DNA from: Zea mays
Lineage: Eukaryota > Streptophyta > Magnoliopsida > Poales > Poaceae
DNA: 64,000 bases
Assembly (NCBI RefSeq): GCF_902167145.1
Contig: NC_050104.1
Coordinates: forward strand, 103,303,849 to 103,367,848
Direction of reading: 5' to 3'
The notes below the pieces were generated by a model. The model was not told the DNA's origin and did no database searches. It saw only the letters and a program-made list of their open reading frames with translations. The position numbers were made by a program, and so were the translations under genes. Each line of letters begins with the position of its first letter. Position 1 is the stretch's first letter. Positions 33,597-42,581 of this stretch are shown here, piece by piece.

Positions 33597-34259
33597 TATG
33601 GCAAAATTTAATTATCCACTGAATACCGAAGTTGTATAGTATTTTGTGTAGATACTCCTAGAGTATTTGTTTGATATCACCACTGTTATAATTTTAAAGA
33701 TACAAAATTAACAAACAGCACTGCTGCTGTTTGGCATGTGGTTCAGGGTGGGAGTCCTTCCACCGGGTCTTGGTGTCAAGTGTAGGAGCGATTTGTTGAT
33801 TGTTGGCAAATGTTTATGAAATATTTGTACTAAGTTTTATGCCCGCAACAGGTGGCTACACTCTGGATCATGCCTAGTACATTTTTCTTCTTCGATGAAG
33901 GCAATTGAATGTAGCGGTGGTTGCTACCGTTTTGACTTGTTATTTTTATCGGCTACACTCTAATATTCAGAATTATTGGATTATTTCAAAATTGAACTCT
34001 ATGATGATGCTTTACTTGATTGTATTATATTGATGCTCAATCATATATTGATGATGATTATGGTTCGAGTATGACCCATGAGATTAATTCACACCTATGA
34101 AGGCAGATGAAATATTATTTGTGGTTTGTATTGTATCTGAAGGAAGATGAAGTATTATTTGAAGTTTGTATTGTATCTGAAGGAAGTGAAGTATATTGAT
34201 AAATGTGACATGCCATATGCATTGCATGATTCATTTGCATCTAAAGTTTTGTCGTGACC

Positions 34260-34903
34260 TGTTGGGGACTTGTTCTCAAGTGCTATGAGTTAAGAACAAG
34301 GCAACATAGAAAATGTTAATCGTTAAGGTCCTTCGTCCTCCGAAGCATTATTTCCCTTAGGATATAATGATTTACGGACGAAGGTTATGAAGGACGTACC
34401 TTCATAAATTCATTAAACAATGACGAAGGATGAAATATAAAGAAAATAAAAAGACAACATGGACAATTATATTTTATTATTAGGTATAAACAGAAATATC
34501 GTTGAATTACAAGTGTACCTTCAATCGGAATGAGATGACAGTACAAGCGTGACGCAAAAAGCGAATGCCAAGTCAGCGTGAACAGTACGGGAGTACTGTT
34601 CACCTATTTATAGGCACGGGACGCAGCCCGTACAAAATTACATTAATGCCCTTTACACTTGATAATAATCCTATAGTAATCTGTCGAGGTCTAAATAGCC
34701 TTTTCATCTTTAAGTCGGTTTCAACTGCTGCTGTCTCGCCGAAGCTTTCCTGCTTACACCTTCGGCGCTTTACCAACCTTCGTATTATTCTGGCCTACTG
34801 TGATGCCTGACTTGAGTCCGAAGATACCTGTTCACATATTATACTCCAGAAACACTATTAAATCCTGTTTTTGAGGACCTTCGGATGCCGAAGGTCCCCA
34901 ACA
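34260..34903 (-). repeat. 3' LTR of the gag-bearing Tat element
   Basis: 644 bp with perfectly inverted ends TGTTGGGGAC / GTCCCCAACA. On the minus strand the TATA box is in GCCTATAAATAGG (34603-34615). GAGGGGCTAC adjoins at 34904-34913 (minus) as polypurine tract. Confidence 0.9.
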
Positions 34904-35060
34904 GTAGCCCCTCGCAATATTAATTTGTTCAAAATAATAAATTTAGATTGCGATCTGGACGAAGGCTTTACGCCGAAGGTCCGAAAAAAACACCTTCCCT
35001 TTGCTAGAATAGCAACATTCACTGACAAGCGGGGTCTTTCAATTTTCAACGCACTTGGCG

Positions 35061-35068
35061 TATAAATA
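35061..35068 (+). promoter_or_regulatory. TATA box of the antisense gene in the gag-bearing Tat element
   Basis: TATAAATA lies 144 bp upstream of the ATG at 35212, in the 308-bp gap between LTR and gene. Its position parallels the TATA box at 27031-27040 in the other element. Confidence 0.65.
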
Positions 35069-35211
35069 GGGTCATACCGCAAACGCATTTGACACGCTCT
35101 CTGGCCAACTGCTTCCGCTCACTCAAATTTTAGCTCTTGCGCACTACGATTTGCTTAAGCTTTTAGTTTTGAAGCTTCGGCTTTAAAAATAGTTTTTTAG
35201 TGTCTCCGAAG

Positions 35212-38200
35212 ATGTCCGAAGATAAGAAGACTGCTGCTGAGACGAAACTGAGCCTCGACGAAGAGAAAAATTTGGGGTTTCTTATAGCAATGTCAAAGAC
35301 CAACACAGAAAAAATCACCAAGGAGATTCTGGAAGGTTTGTCTGAGGATACTGGTGACAGTGACAGCTATGATGTGGACAGTGGTGGGGAAGACTCCGAA
35401 GATCGTCCCTGGCGACCAAGCCATTCAGTTTATGGTAAATCAACTATCAAAGAAAATCATCTTGTTAATATGAGAGGAAGGTATTTCCGGGATTTGTCCA
35501 TTGTGAGGGCGGACGAAGGGGAAAAAACTTGCCCACATCCCGAAGAGAATGAAGTTGTAGTGTACCGAAGCTTTTTGAAAGCTGGACTGCGATTTCCCTT
35601 GAGCAGCTTCGTTGTGGAGGTGCTGAAAATATTCGAAATCTATCTCCATCAACTTACCCCCGAGGCAATTATAAAGCTGAATATCTTCGTGTGGGCCGTG
35701 AGAAGCCAAGGTCTGAAGCCTGATGCAAAAAGCTTCTGTAATATACACGAATTATCATATGAGACAAAACCTTGGGGTAAGGAACAGTATCACAATAATT
35801 TTGGTTGCTACAGTTTTGTTTCTCGGTCCGGGTCAAGCTGCCCCGTGCCAACCTTTCGAAAGAGATGGCCCGGCGACTGGATGACAGAATGGTTTTATGT
35901 GAAGAATGATCTGACAATACGAGAAGATATCAAAGGTATAATTATGCGCCCTATCTGGCAAAGCTTCGGCCTTCGGAGGCCGAAGGTTGAAATGAATGAA
36001 GCTGCCGAAGAATGCCAGAGAGCCTTCGGCGCAGTCTGCTCTTTCATTGGAACGAGAGACTTAGTACAAGAGCATATTGCCTTCAGGGTATGGCCGCTCA
36101 CGGAGAAATGGGAAATGCCACAAGAAACCGTAAAAGAGGCCGACGAAGGTGGACTTATCAGGTTGAAGTACACTTTTAAATTTGGAGATAAGTTTGTTGA
36201 GCCAGATGATGACTGGTTAAAAAGTATTGAAAATTTAAGTGATGAACTGCTTGGGGCTTATTCGAAGGCCGAAGACACTGCAATGTCAGCAGCCTTCGGA
36301 GGCCGAAAAAAGAAGAGGCTGAATCGGGTATTTGATGCAATCGGGTTTGTCTACCCTGACTATTGCTATCCCATTCGAAGGCAGAAGAGAAAAAACACAA
36401 CCTCTGCAAAAGAAGAAGCTGCAACTGCTCCTAGCGAGCCAGAACCGAAAAGAAAGAAGTTAAAGGTCCTTACACATCGGCCGCGCTATATTGAACCAGC
36501 TTCGGTGCCTGAGTTTACCGGAGAAACTTCTTCGGCCACCGAAGCCGAAAAACCAGCCGAGCCAACCATGCTGCCAGAAGTCGCAGAAACGGCCGAAGTG
36601 CCAACAAAGATAGAATTGAAACAATCAAAGATTTTGTTATCAGAAACGAAAGAGAAGGCCGAAGCACCATCCACAGAAAAAATGGAAGAGGTAAAAGAAG
36701 CAACTGAGGGATCCAAAACATCAGAAGTTTTGAGTCCTGCAGCAAACATTGAGACAGTAAAAAATCAAAAAGTGCCAGTAGTGACTCCAAAAAGAAAGAG
36801 AATGGATAATGTGCTAGATGTACTGGAAACGATCAAATCTTCAAGCACACCTCCGAAGAGGGTTGCTGTCATTTCTGAAACAACTGAAATTTCTGGTTCT
36901 AAAGCTCTCGGGCAAGAGACTGAAGCCGAAGCTGGGCCCTCAGAGCCTGCAAAGATAAAATCCTTGGAAAGTGAGGCAGAAAAAATAACAAAGCCAACTT
37001 TCGTTGAAGAAACCGGTGTCATTGCCCCCGAAGCATCCCCCAAAGTTTGTGATTATATTGTTCGTCATGCTTCGGGGAAAAAACTATCAGAAAAAGAAGA
37101 GCAAGAGGCCCAGCACTACGCCCAAAAACTGAAATATCCAAAGGGGGCGTTAATATTCAATGGCAGTGGAGAAGAAGACTTCTTGTATTGTCTCCCCGAC
37201 AGCAAGGAAATTTCTGTCTGCCGGGAGATGAGCAGGAGCTTCGGATTCCCAACTTTAGAAGACGGGCTCTCGGTGCTGTCGAAGAACGATCTGGCCGACA
37301 GCCTAGCTTACAATAGCTTAAAGGTGCGACAAATGAAATCCTTGTATTTTTTGTTGAGTCCAAAATTTTTCGTTTGTTTAAACCTATTGACGCACACATA
37401 TTTCTCTTTGCAGGGCCTGATACTTAGCAATGCCCTTAGGGCACAGAAAGATGCTGAAGACGAAGGGTGTTCTATAGCCCTGAGCAACCTTCGTTCCGAA
37501 GTTATTGAACTGAGGAACGAAGGTCTTGAAAAAGATAAAATATTACACTCATTGATAAATAAAATAAAGGAAGACGAAGCTGCTTTTAAAGGTCAAGCTG
37601 AAGCTCAAAAGCGGGAAATTGAAGATCTTCGGAAACAACTGGCCAGAGCCAAGGAAGAACGCATACTTGAAGAAACAAAGCGAGAACTCAGCGACCAATG
37701 GGCCGATCACCTAGAAATAACTGTTGAAGAGCTTCGTTCGTCCAGAAAGAGATGCTATAACAAATCTATAGAGTGTGTTAAGAAGTTAAAAGCTAGCTTC
37801 GCCAGGGTTGGCGCCTTCTCAAGCGAAGAAAACTTTACGAGAGGCAATCCCGAAGGTCCCATCGAGTGGATCGACCACGAAGCTGAGGCCTTCGAAGAAA
37901 TTTTAAATAGTCGAGGAGATATATGTGCCTTCTCTGGTGCCAGAGGGATTGCCACCATCTTAGAGAAGAAAGGCTGCGAACATGTAAAAATTTTAGCACA
38001 GTCCGAGGCTGCTTTGTCCTTTGAAGATGCAAGAGATCCTTCGGCCGAAGCTAGTATAATTGGTGGAAAATTTTTTACCGATATCTGGGATAACGGTGGC
38101 CGAGAAATGGCCGGAGAAATTATTCGAAGAAGTGAAAAGGGCATTCACGATGCTAGAGAAGTAGCTGAGGCTGCTGAAAAGAGCGCAGAGGCCGAAGGTC

Positions 38201-38437
38201 AATTAGGTATTAACTAATAGTCTTTATTGTGTTGTAATCTTTAGCCTTTAAAATTTGTTTGCGATTTGTAATAGCAATGTAGCCGTATCCTGTCTTACTT
38301 CAGATCCTGCTAAAACGTCTTCGGGCCCTCAGCCGAAAGGAGACGACGAAATTAAAAAGATGGCTGAAGATATTATGGACGAAGTCGTCAATCGGCTCCT
38401 AAATGAGGCTGCAGAAGTCGTTTTGAGAGAAGATTAA
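35212..38437 (+). CDS. Antisense gene of the gag-bearing Tat element (PF04195-like)
   Basis: I take the ATG at 35212 (MSEDKK) as the start. Exons: 35212-37323, 37414-38206 and 38304-38437, with introns of 90 and 97 bp and clean GT-AG borders. The product is about 1010 residues. The first intron is a multiple of three with no stop, so an unspliced message also reads through. The conserved N-terminal region matches the gene at 26828-23925: RSFLKAGLRFPLSSF, YLHQLTPEAIIKL, IGTRDLVQEHIAFRVWP, KKRLNRVFDAIGFVYPDY. A long Glu/Ala/Thr/Pro-rich disordered part with KRKK patches follows, then a strong coiled coil (37414-37800) and GDICAFSGARG/GCEHVK. The last exon ends with VVNRLLNEAAEVVLRED. All frames are intact. 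It overlaps no LTR and opposes gag. Function unknown. Confidence 0.75.
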
Positions 38438-39391
38438 ATATTTTTGTGAAAACTTCTGAAATGTAATATACTGTAACATTTTGTAACCGCAAATGTAATA
38501 TACCTATTTTTGTTAGTCAATTCTTTACGATGCATGAAACTTTACACGTACCGCTTTTGAGTCTTTGACGAAAAAACACCTTCCCTTCTTTTCATGCTTC
38601 GTGAAGAAGAATTTTTCATTGTCACAACAATATCCAATGTTCTGATGAATAATATCCAGGCTTCGTAAAAATATTTTTCGAAGCTATCCTTCCGAAGATC
38701 AATGATGTATCTTTTTGTGACTGATTTCTCTCTCTTTTCAAAGTGTTCTTCCGTAGATTGATAATGTGTCCACCTCTTGTGCCATGTGCAAAATGATGTA
38801 TGATGCTTATGCTATGCGAAATGATGCGATGATGTTATGTTATGTGAGATGATGTTTACTCCGAAGATACATACGCATCCCTGCAATAAAACACAATCTT
38901 TTATAAGCCTCCCTTAGGAGCTTCTTCGCCTTTTACTTCAGCGGAATCAGCGTTTATTTTTCACTGTAAGCCTCCCTTAGGAGCTTCTTCGCCTTTTACT
39001 TTCAGCGGTATTCGCGTTGACTTTTCGCGCTTCGCCTTTTACTTAGGCGGTATCAGCGTTGACTTTTCGCTGTATGCTCTGCATTCCCTTTGGAACGACT
39101 TTGGAGCAGAAAACTTACACTGCGCTCCCTTTGGAACGACTTTTTTGTGACTGCGGTAAACTTACTCTGCGTTCCTTAGAACGACTTTTTTGTTGCTTCG
39201 AAGAATTTTCGATAGTTCGAAGGTCGTCTTTGTCATCACAAGTCTTTGAATTTTAATCAATATATGCCTGTGAAAAAAATATATTTTCCTTGTAGGAATC
39301 AACGAAACTAATTTCATGAAACCTAAACAATGTCCTTTATTACAGAAAATAAAACTGAATGAAAAAGATTGCTATTAAGGTAGGATATTTG
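38438..39391 (-). repeat. Repeat-rich noncoding block of the gag-bearing Tat element
   Basis: 38890-39200 holds degenerate tandem units on the minus strand with GTTCC-AAGGGA-like, AGCGAAAAGTCAACGC-like and GGCGAAG pieces. A 60-bp unit starting AGCCTCCCTTAGGAGCTTCT is repeated nearly exactly at 38908 and 38969. It corresponds to 22935-23450 of the other Tat element. 38438-38880 is AT-rich without genes. The missing pol would lie between this block and gag. Confidence 0.7.
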
Positions 39392-40909
39392 TCAATAGAT
39401 GTGCTTTGACTCTGGCACAGTGCTATTGATTGTACGAGCTTCGGACTGCTCTCTGAAGTCCGTCTGGTGTGGAGCATACTGGCTCCCTTCTGGCTGCTGG
39501 CCTTGTTGCAACGGAGGTGGAGGCGGAGGCTGTTGCCAGGAAGCTTGAGGCTTACTTGCCGAAGCAACAGAAACTGCAGGATGATTGCCCACATATTCTG
39601 GGATGTAGGGCGAATGATACGAAGCTGTATGCATGACCTGCTTCGGCTGAGCTTGTTGTGTTGCTGCTTCAGCTATTTCCTTTTGCTTCTGAATAGTAAC
39701 ATGGCACATCCTGGTAGTATGGCCTTTGTTCTCACCGCAGAATAAGCAAAAGATTCTTCTTGGTTGATCGCCAAATCTTCCTCCAAAGCCCCTGGCGCCT
39801 CTGCCTCTTGGAGCTGGTGGTCGGAAGGAGCTTTGCTGTTGCCCCGAAGCCTGTGAGGAACATTGTGGCCTTTGCTGTTGGCTTCCTCTATCATCATTTT
39901 GTGCAGAGTTATGAATTGATCTCACGTGCCTCGGGTAGAACCTCCCTCCGAAGCCCCTGGTCATTTCAGAAAACCTGAAAGCCTCCTCCCTTCTTTGGCG
40001 AAAATCATTATCGGCCCGAATGTACTCGTCCATCTTCTGGAGCAGCTTCTCCAAAGTTTGAGGAGGCTTCCGAGCGAAGTACTGAGCTGACGGTCCTGGT
40101 CGAAGTCCCTTGATCATGGCCTCAATGACAATTTCATTGGGCACCGTTGGTGCCTGTGCCCTCAAACGCAAGAACCTTCGGACATACGCCTGAAGGTATT
40201 CTTCGTGATCTTGGGTGCACTGGAACAGAGCCTGAGTAGTGACCGGCTTCGTCTGAAATCCTTGGAAGCTAGTTAACAACAAATCCTTCAGCTTCTGCCA
40301 TGAAGTGATCGTTCCTGGTCGAAGGGAGGAATACCAGGTCTGAGCAACACTCCTGACAGCCATAACGAAAGATTTGGCCATGACTGAAGCATTGCCACCA
40401 TACGAAGATACTGTTGCTTCGTAGCTCATCAAAAACTGCTTCGGGTCTGAGTGGCCATCGAATACGGGAAGCTGGGGCGGCTTGTAGGACGGAGGCCAAG
40501 GTGTAGCCTGCAGCTCAGCGGACAGAGGAGAAGCATCATCAAAAACGAAATTCCCATGATGGAAATTGTCATACCAGTCATCTTCGTTGGGAAAACCCTC
40601 CTGATGAAGATCTTGGTGTTGAGGCCTTCGGTGCTGCTCATCCTGGGCAAGATGACGAACTTCTTCAGAGGCTTCGTCTATCTGTCTCTGCAGTTCAGCT
40701 AGCCTGGCCATCTTTTCTTTCCTCCTCTGTACTTGTTGTTGAAGCATCTCCATATTTCTGATTTCTTGATCTATCTCGTCCTCTGGTGGTGTCGGGCTTA
40801 CAGCCTTCCTTTTCTGGCTTCGGGCCTCCCGGAGGGAGACTGTCTCCTGATTGTGGTCCAGTGGTTGCAGAGCTGCAGCCCCAGTCGCTGAAGCCTTCTT
40901 CGGCGCCAT
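39392..40909 (-). CDS. Gypsy (Tat) gag polyprotein
   Basis: 505 residues, ATG at 40909, complete and uninterrupted. The N-terminus (1-60) is basic, then a Gln/Glu-rich coiled-coil stretch (about 48-95, MEMLQQQVQRRKEKMARLAE). A retrotransposon gag domain lies at about 140-280, with PVFDGHSDPKQFLMSYEATV, WYSSLRPGTITSWQKLKDLL and AYVRRFLRLRAQAP. A Gly/Arg/Gln-rich linker follows. The zinc knuckle CLFCGENKGHTTRMC (about 388-402) has five residues before His instead of the usual four. The C-terminus is Pro/Gln-rich. It would form the particle that packages element RNA. No protease frame follows. An intact gag in a young element with no pol suggests mobilisation in trans. Confidence 0.9.
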   Translation of the reverse strand: MAPKKASATGAAALQPLDHNQETVSLREARSQKRKAVSPTPPEDEIDQEIRNMEMLQQQVQRRKEKMARLAELQRQIDEASEEVRHLAQDEQHRRPQHQDLHQEGFPNEDDWYDNFHHGNFVFDDASPLSAELQATPWPPSYKPPQLPVFDGHSDPKQFLMSYEATVSSYGGNASVMAKSFVMAVRSVAQTWYSSLRPGTITSWQKLKDLLLTSFQGFQTKPVTTQALFQCTQDHEEYLQAYVRRFLRLRAQAPTVPNEIVIEAMIKGLRPGPSAQYFARKPPQTLEKLLQKMDEYIRADNDFRQRREEAFRFSEMTRGFGGRFYPRHVRSIHNSAQNDDRGSQQQRPQCSSQASGQQQSSFRPPAPRGRGARGFGGRFGDQPRRIFCLFCGENKGHTTRMCHVTIQKQKEIAEAATQQAQPKQVMHTASYHSPYIPEYVGNHPAVSVASASKPQASWQQPPPPPPLQQGQQPEGSQYAPHQTDFREQSEARTINSTVPESKHIY

Positions 40910-40964
40910 AACGAAGGTTTATGATCGCCGAAGGTGTTCAAAAAACTCAGAGTGGAAGTGAGTT

Positions 40965-40983
40965 CACCGGAGGTGGGCGCCAA
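40965..40983 (-). other. Primer binding site of the gag-bearing Tat element
   Basis: On the minus strand TTGGCGCCCACCTCCGGTG directly follows the LTR end at 40984. It is nearly the same as the site at 18947 of the other Tat element. Confidence 0.75.
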
Positions 40984-41627
40984 TGTTGGGGACTTGTTCT
41001 CAAGTGCTATGAGTTAAGAACAAGGCAACATAGAAAATGTTAATCGTTAAGGTCCTTCGTCCTCCGAAGCATTATTTCCTGTAGGATATAATGATTTACG
41101 GACGAAGGTTATGAAGGACGTACCTTCATAAATTCATTAAACAATGACGAAGGATGAAATATAAAGAAAATAAAAAGACAACATGGACAATTATATTTTA
41201 TTATTAGGTATAAACAGAAATATCGTTGAATTACAAGTGTACCTTCAATCGGAATGAGATGATAGTACAAGTGTGACGCAAAAAGCGAATGCCAAGTCAG
41301 CGTGAACAGTACGGGAGTACTGTTCACCTATTTATAGGCACGGGACGCAGCCCGTACAAAATTACATTAATGCCCTTTACACTTGATAATAATCCTATAG
41401 TAATCTGTCGAGGTCTAAATAGCCTTTTCATCTTTAAGTCGGTTTCAACTGCTGTTGTCTCGCCGAAGCTTTCCTGCTTACACCTTCGGCGCTTTACCAA
41501 CCTTCGTATTATTCTGGCCTACTGTGATGCCTGACTTGAGTCCGAAGATACCTGTTCACATATTATACTCCAGAAACACTATTAAATCCTGTTTTTGAGG
41601 ACCTTCGGATGCCGAAGGTCCCCAACA
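40984..41627 (-). repeat. 5' LTR of the gag-bearing Tat element
   Basis: 644 bp; five differences from 34260-34903, at two adjoining spots near 41079, two near 41262-41277 and one near 41455. The TATA box in GCCTATAAATAGG drives the gag transcript leftwards. Confidence 0.9.
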
Positions 41628-42325
41628 TGACCTATGGTCCGACCATACTTGTACAACTTAGCATTGTACGTTGTCCGAGGAGGGGTACGATGCTGCTTTA
41701 TACCGTCAGAGGTATGAAGGCAGAGGACATATGCATTGCATTCACATGCATTCATTGAAGTGATATTTGTAGATATTGTTGACGCAGGGAAGTGTTATAC
41801 AAACTATTGTGGTTGTTCGAGGAAATGAGATGGTATCGGTTATATGGGGACTATTGAGTTCTATATCTACAAGTATTTCTAATCTTAATTGTGATTCCTG
41901 TAAAATGTTGATTAATTCATCTTGTGGTTTAAATATCTTGTCAAAACAATTTGCTTACTGAGATGTTTCATCTCACTCTTGCATTACTCAATGCAGGTAC
42001 TTGATGCTTATCAAGGGGAGTGGGAAGTAACGACACGTTGCACACATTGTTTAAAGAACCAAATAATTAGCTTGGGTTATTGACTTTTGAGGTTCCTACT
42101 TTAAAGTATGATGTAGGCATAAGCTGGTTCATTCGTGGTTAATCGTCCTTGATGATAATTATATCATACTAGTATGGTTCATTTTGTATTGATATATCTC
42201 TTTTGCTTCTGCAATGCTTATAAATACAAAGGAGACGCTGCCAAATTTTTTTTAGTGTTCGGCTATTGGTAGTGAAGTCCAGTAGCATCTCGGGGTGTTT
42301 GTGGATCTTGGGGTGTTACATCGAG

Positions 42326-42581
42326 GCCCCTGAAGCGGGCGGTCGCTTCTGGGGTGCTAACGATAAGGGGGCCGTAGTGGGCCCTCGTGGTAGTGTTGAG
42401 ACTCCTAGGTAGAAGGGGTCGGGCTTCTGAGCCCCTGACTATTTCCCCTTCACTATCGAGGACAAAGTCAATGTTTCTGAAATGGATCATCGTTTTGGGA
42501 ATCCGATCGGTGTCGCGGCCGGCCATTTGGAGCCTAGAGAGTTCGTCAAGAATGCACAAGGTCCCTACCTGGCATGTCAAC
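42326..42581 (+). pseudogene. Degraded retroelement backbone, fragment 4
   Basis: It continues the sequence interrupted at 29320 (read-through over the TCGAG duplication). A frame with APEAGGRFWGANDKGAVV meets a stop, and a second short frame with GNPIGVAAGHLEPREFV follows. No conserved domain is recognised. It ends at the LTR-like TGTTGGTG at 42582. Confidence 0.35.

Larger units (their letters stand above)
34260..41627 (-). mobile_element. Tat-lineage (Grande-like) Gypsy element, gag present, pol absent
   Basis: LTRs of 644 bp (34260-34903 and 40984-41627) differ at only five positions by eye, so the insertion is young. The target duplication TGACC is perfect (34255-34259 and 41628-41632). 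Read on the minus strand: 5' LTR, primer site, gag (40909-39392), repeat-rich block, antisense gene (plus strand 35212-38437), polypurine tract, 3' LTR. No protease, RT or integrase is present. LTR sequence is related to but distinct from the element at 18315 (shared CGACTTAAAGATGAAA and GCCTATAAATAGGTGAACAG), so the two are sister subfamilies. Mobility would require pol from elsewhere. Confidence 0.9.
29325..42320 (+). mobile_element. Solo LTR (Gypsy-type) split by later insertions
   Basis: It starts TGTAATATCCC at 29325 and ends GGGGTGTTACA at 42320, imperfectly inverted termini as in LTRs. The 5-bp flanks are identical, TCGAG (29320-29324 and 42321-42325), so the pair 13 kb apart brackets one insertion. 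Inside are a MITE (29786-29985), Helitron sequence (30497-33596) and a complete Tat element (34260-41627). Without these the LTR is roughly 2.3-2.5 kb. The remaining stretches 29325-29785, 29986-30496, 33597-34259 and 41633-42320 contain no gene. A GC-rich leader lies at 29440-29700 and ends in an AG/GTAAGG donor at 29697, as in long plant LTRs. The family is not determined; I lean to Del/Tekay by length and termini. Confidence 0.65.

Noticed and set aside
34385..34810. Short frames repeated at 41109-41534
   Set aside because: They lie within the two LTR copies and overlap on opposite strands; repetition reflects LTR identity.
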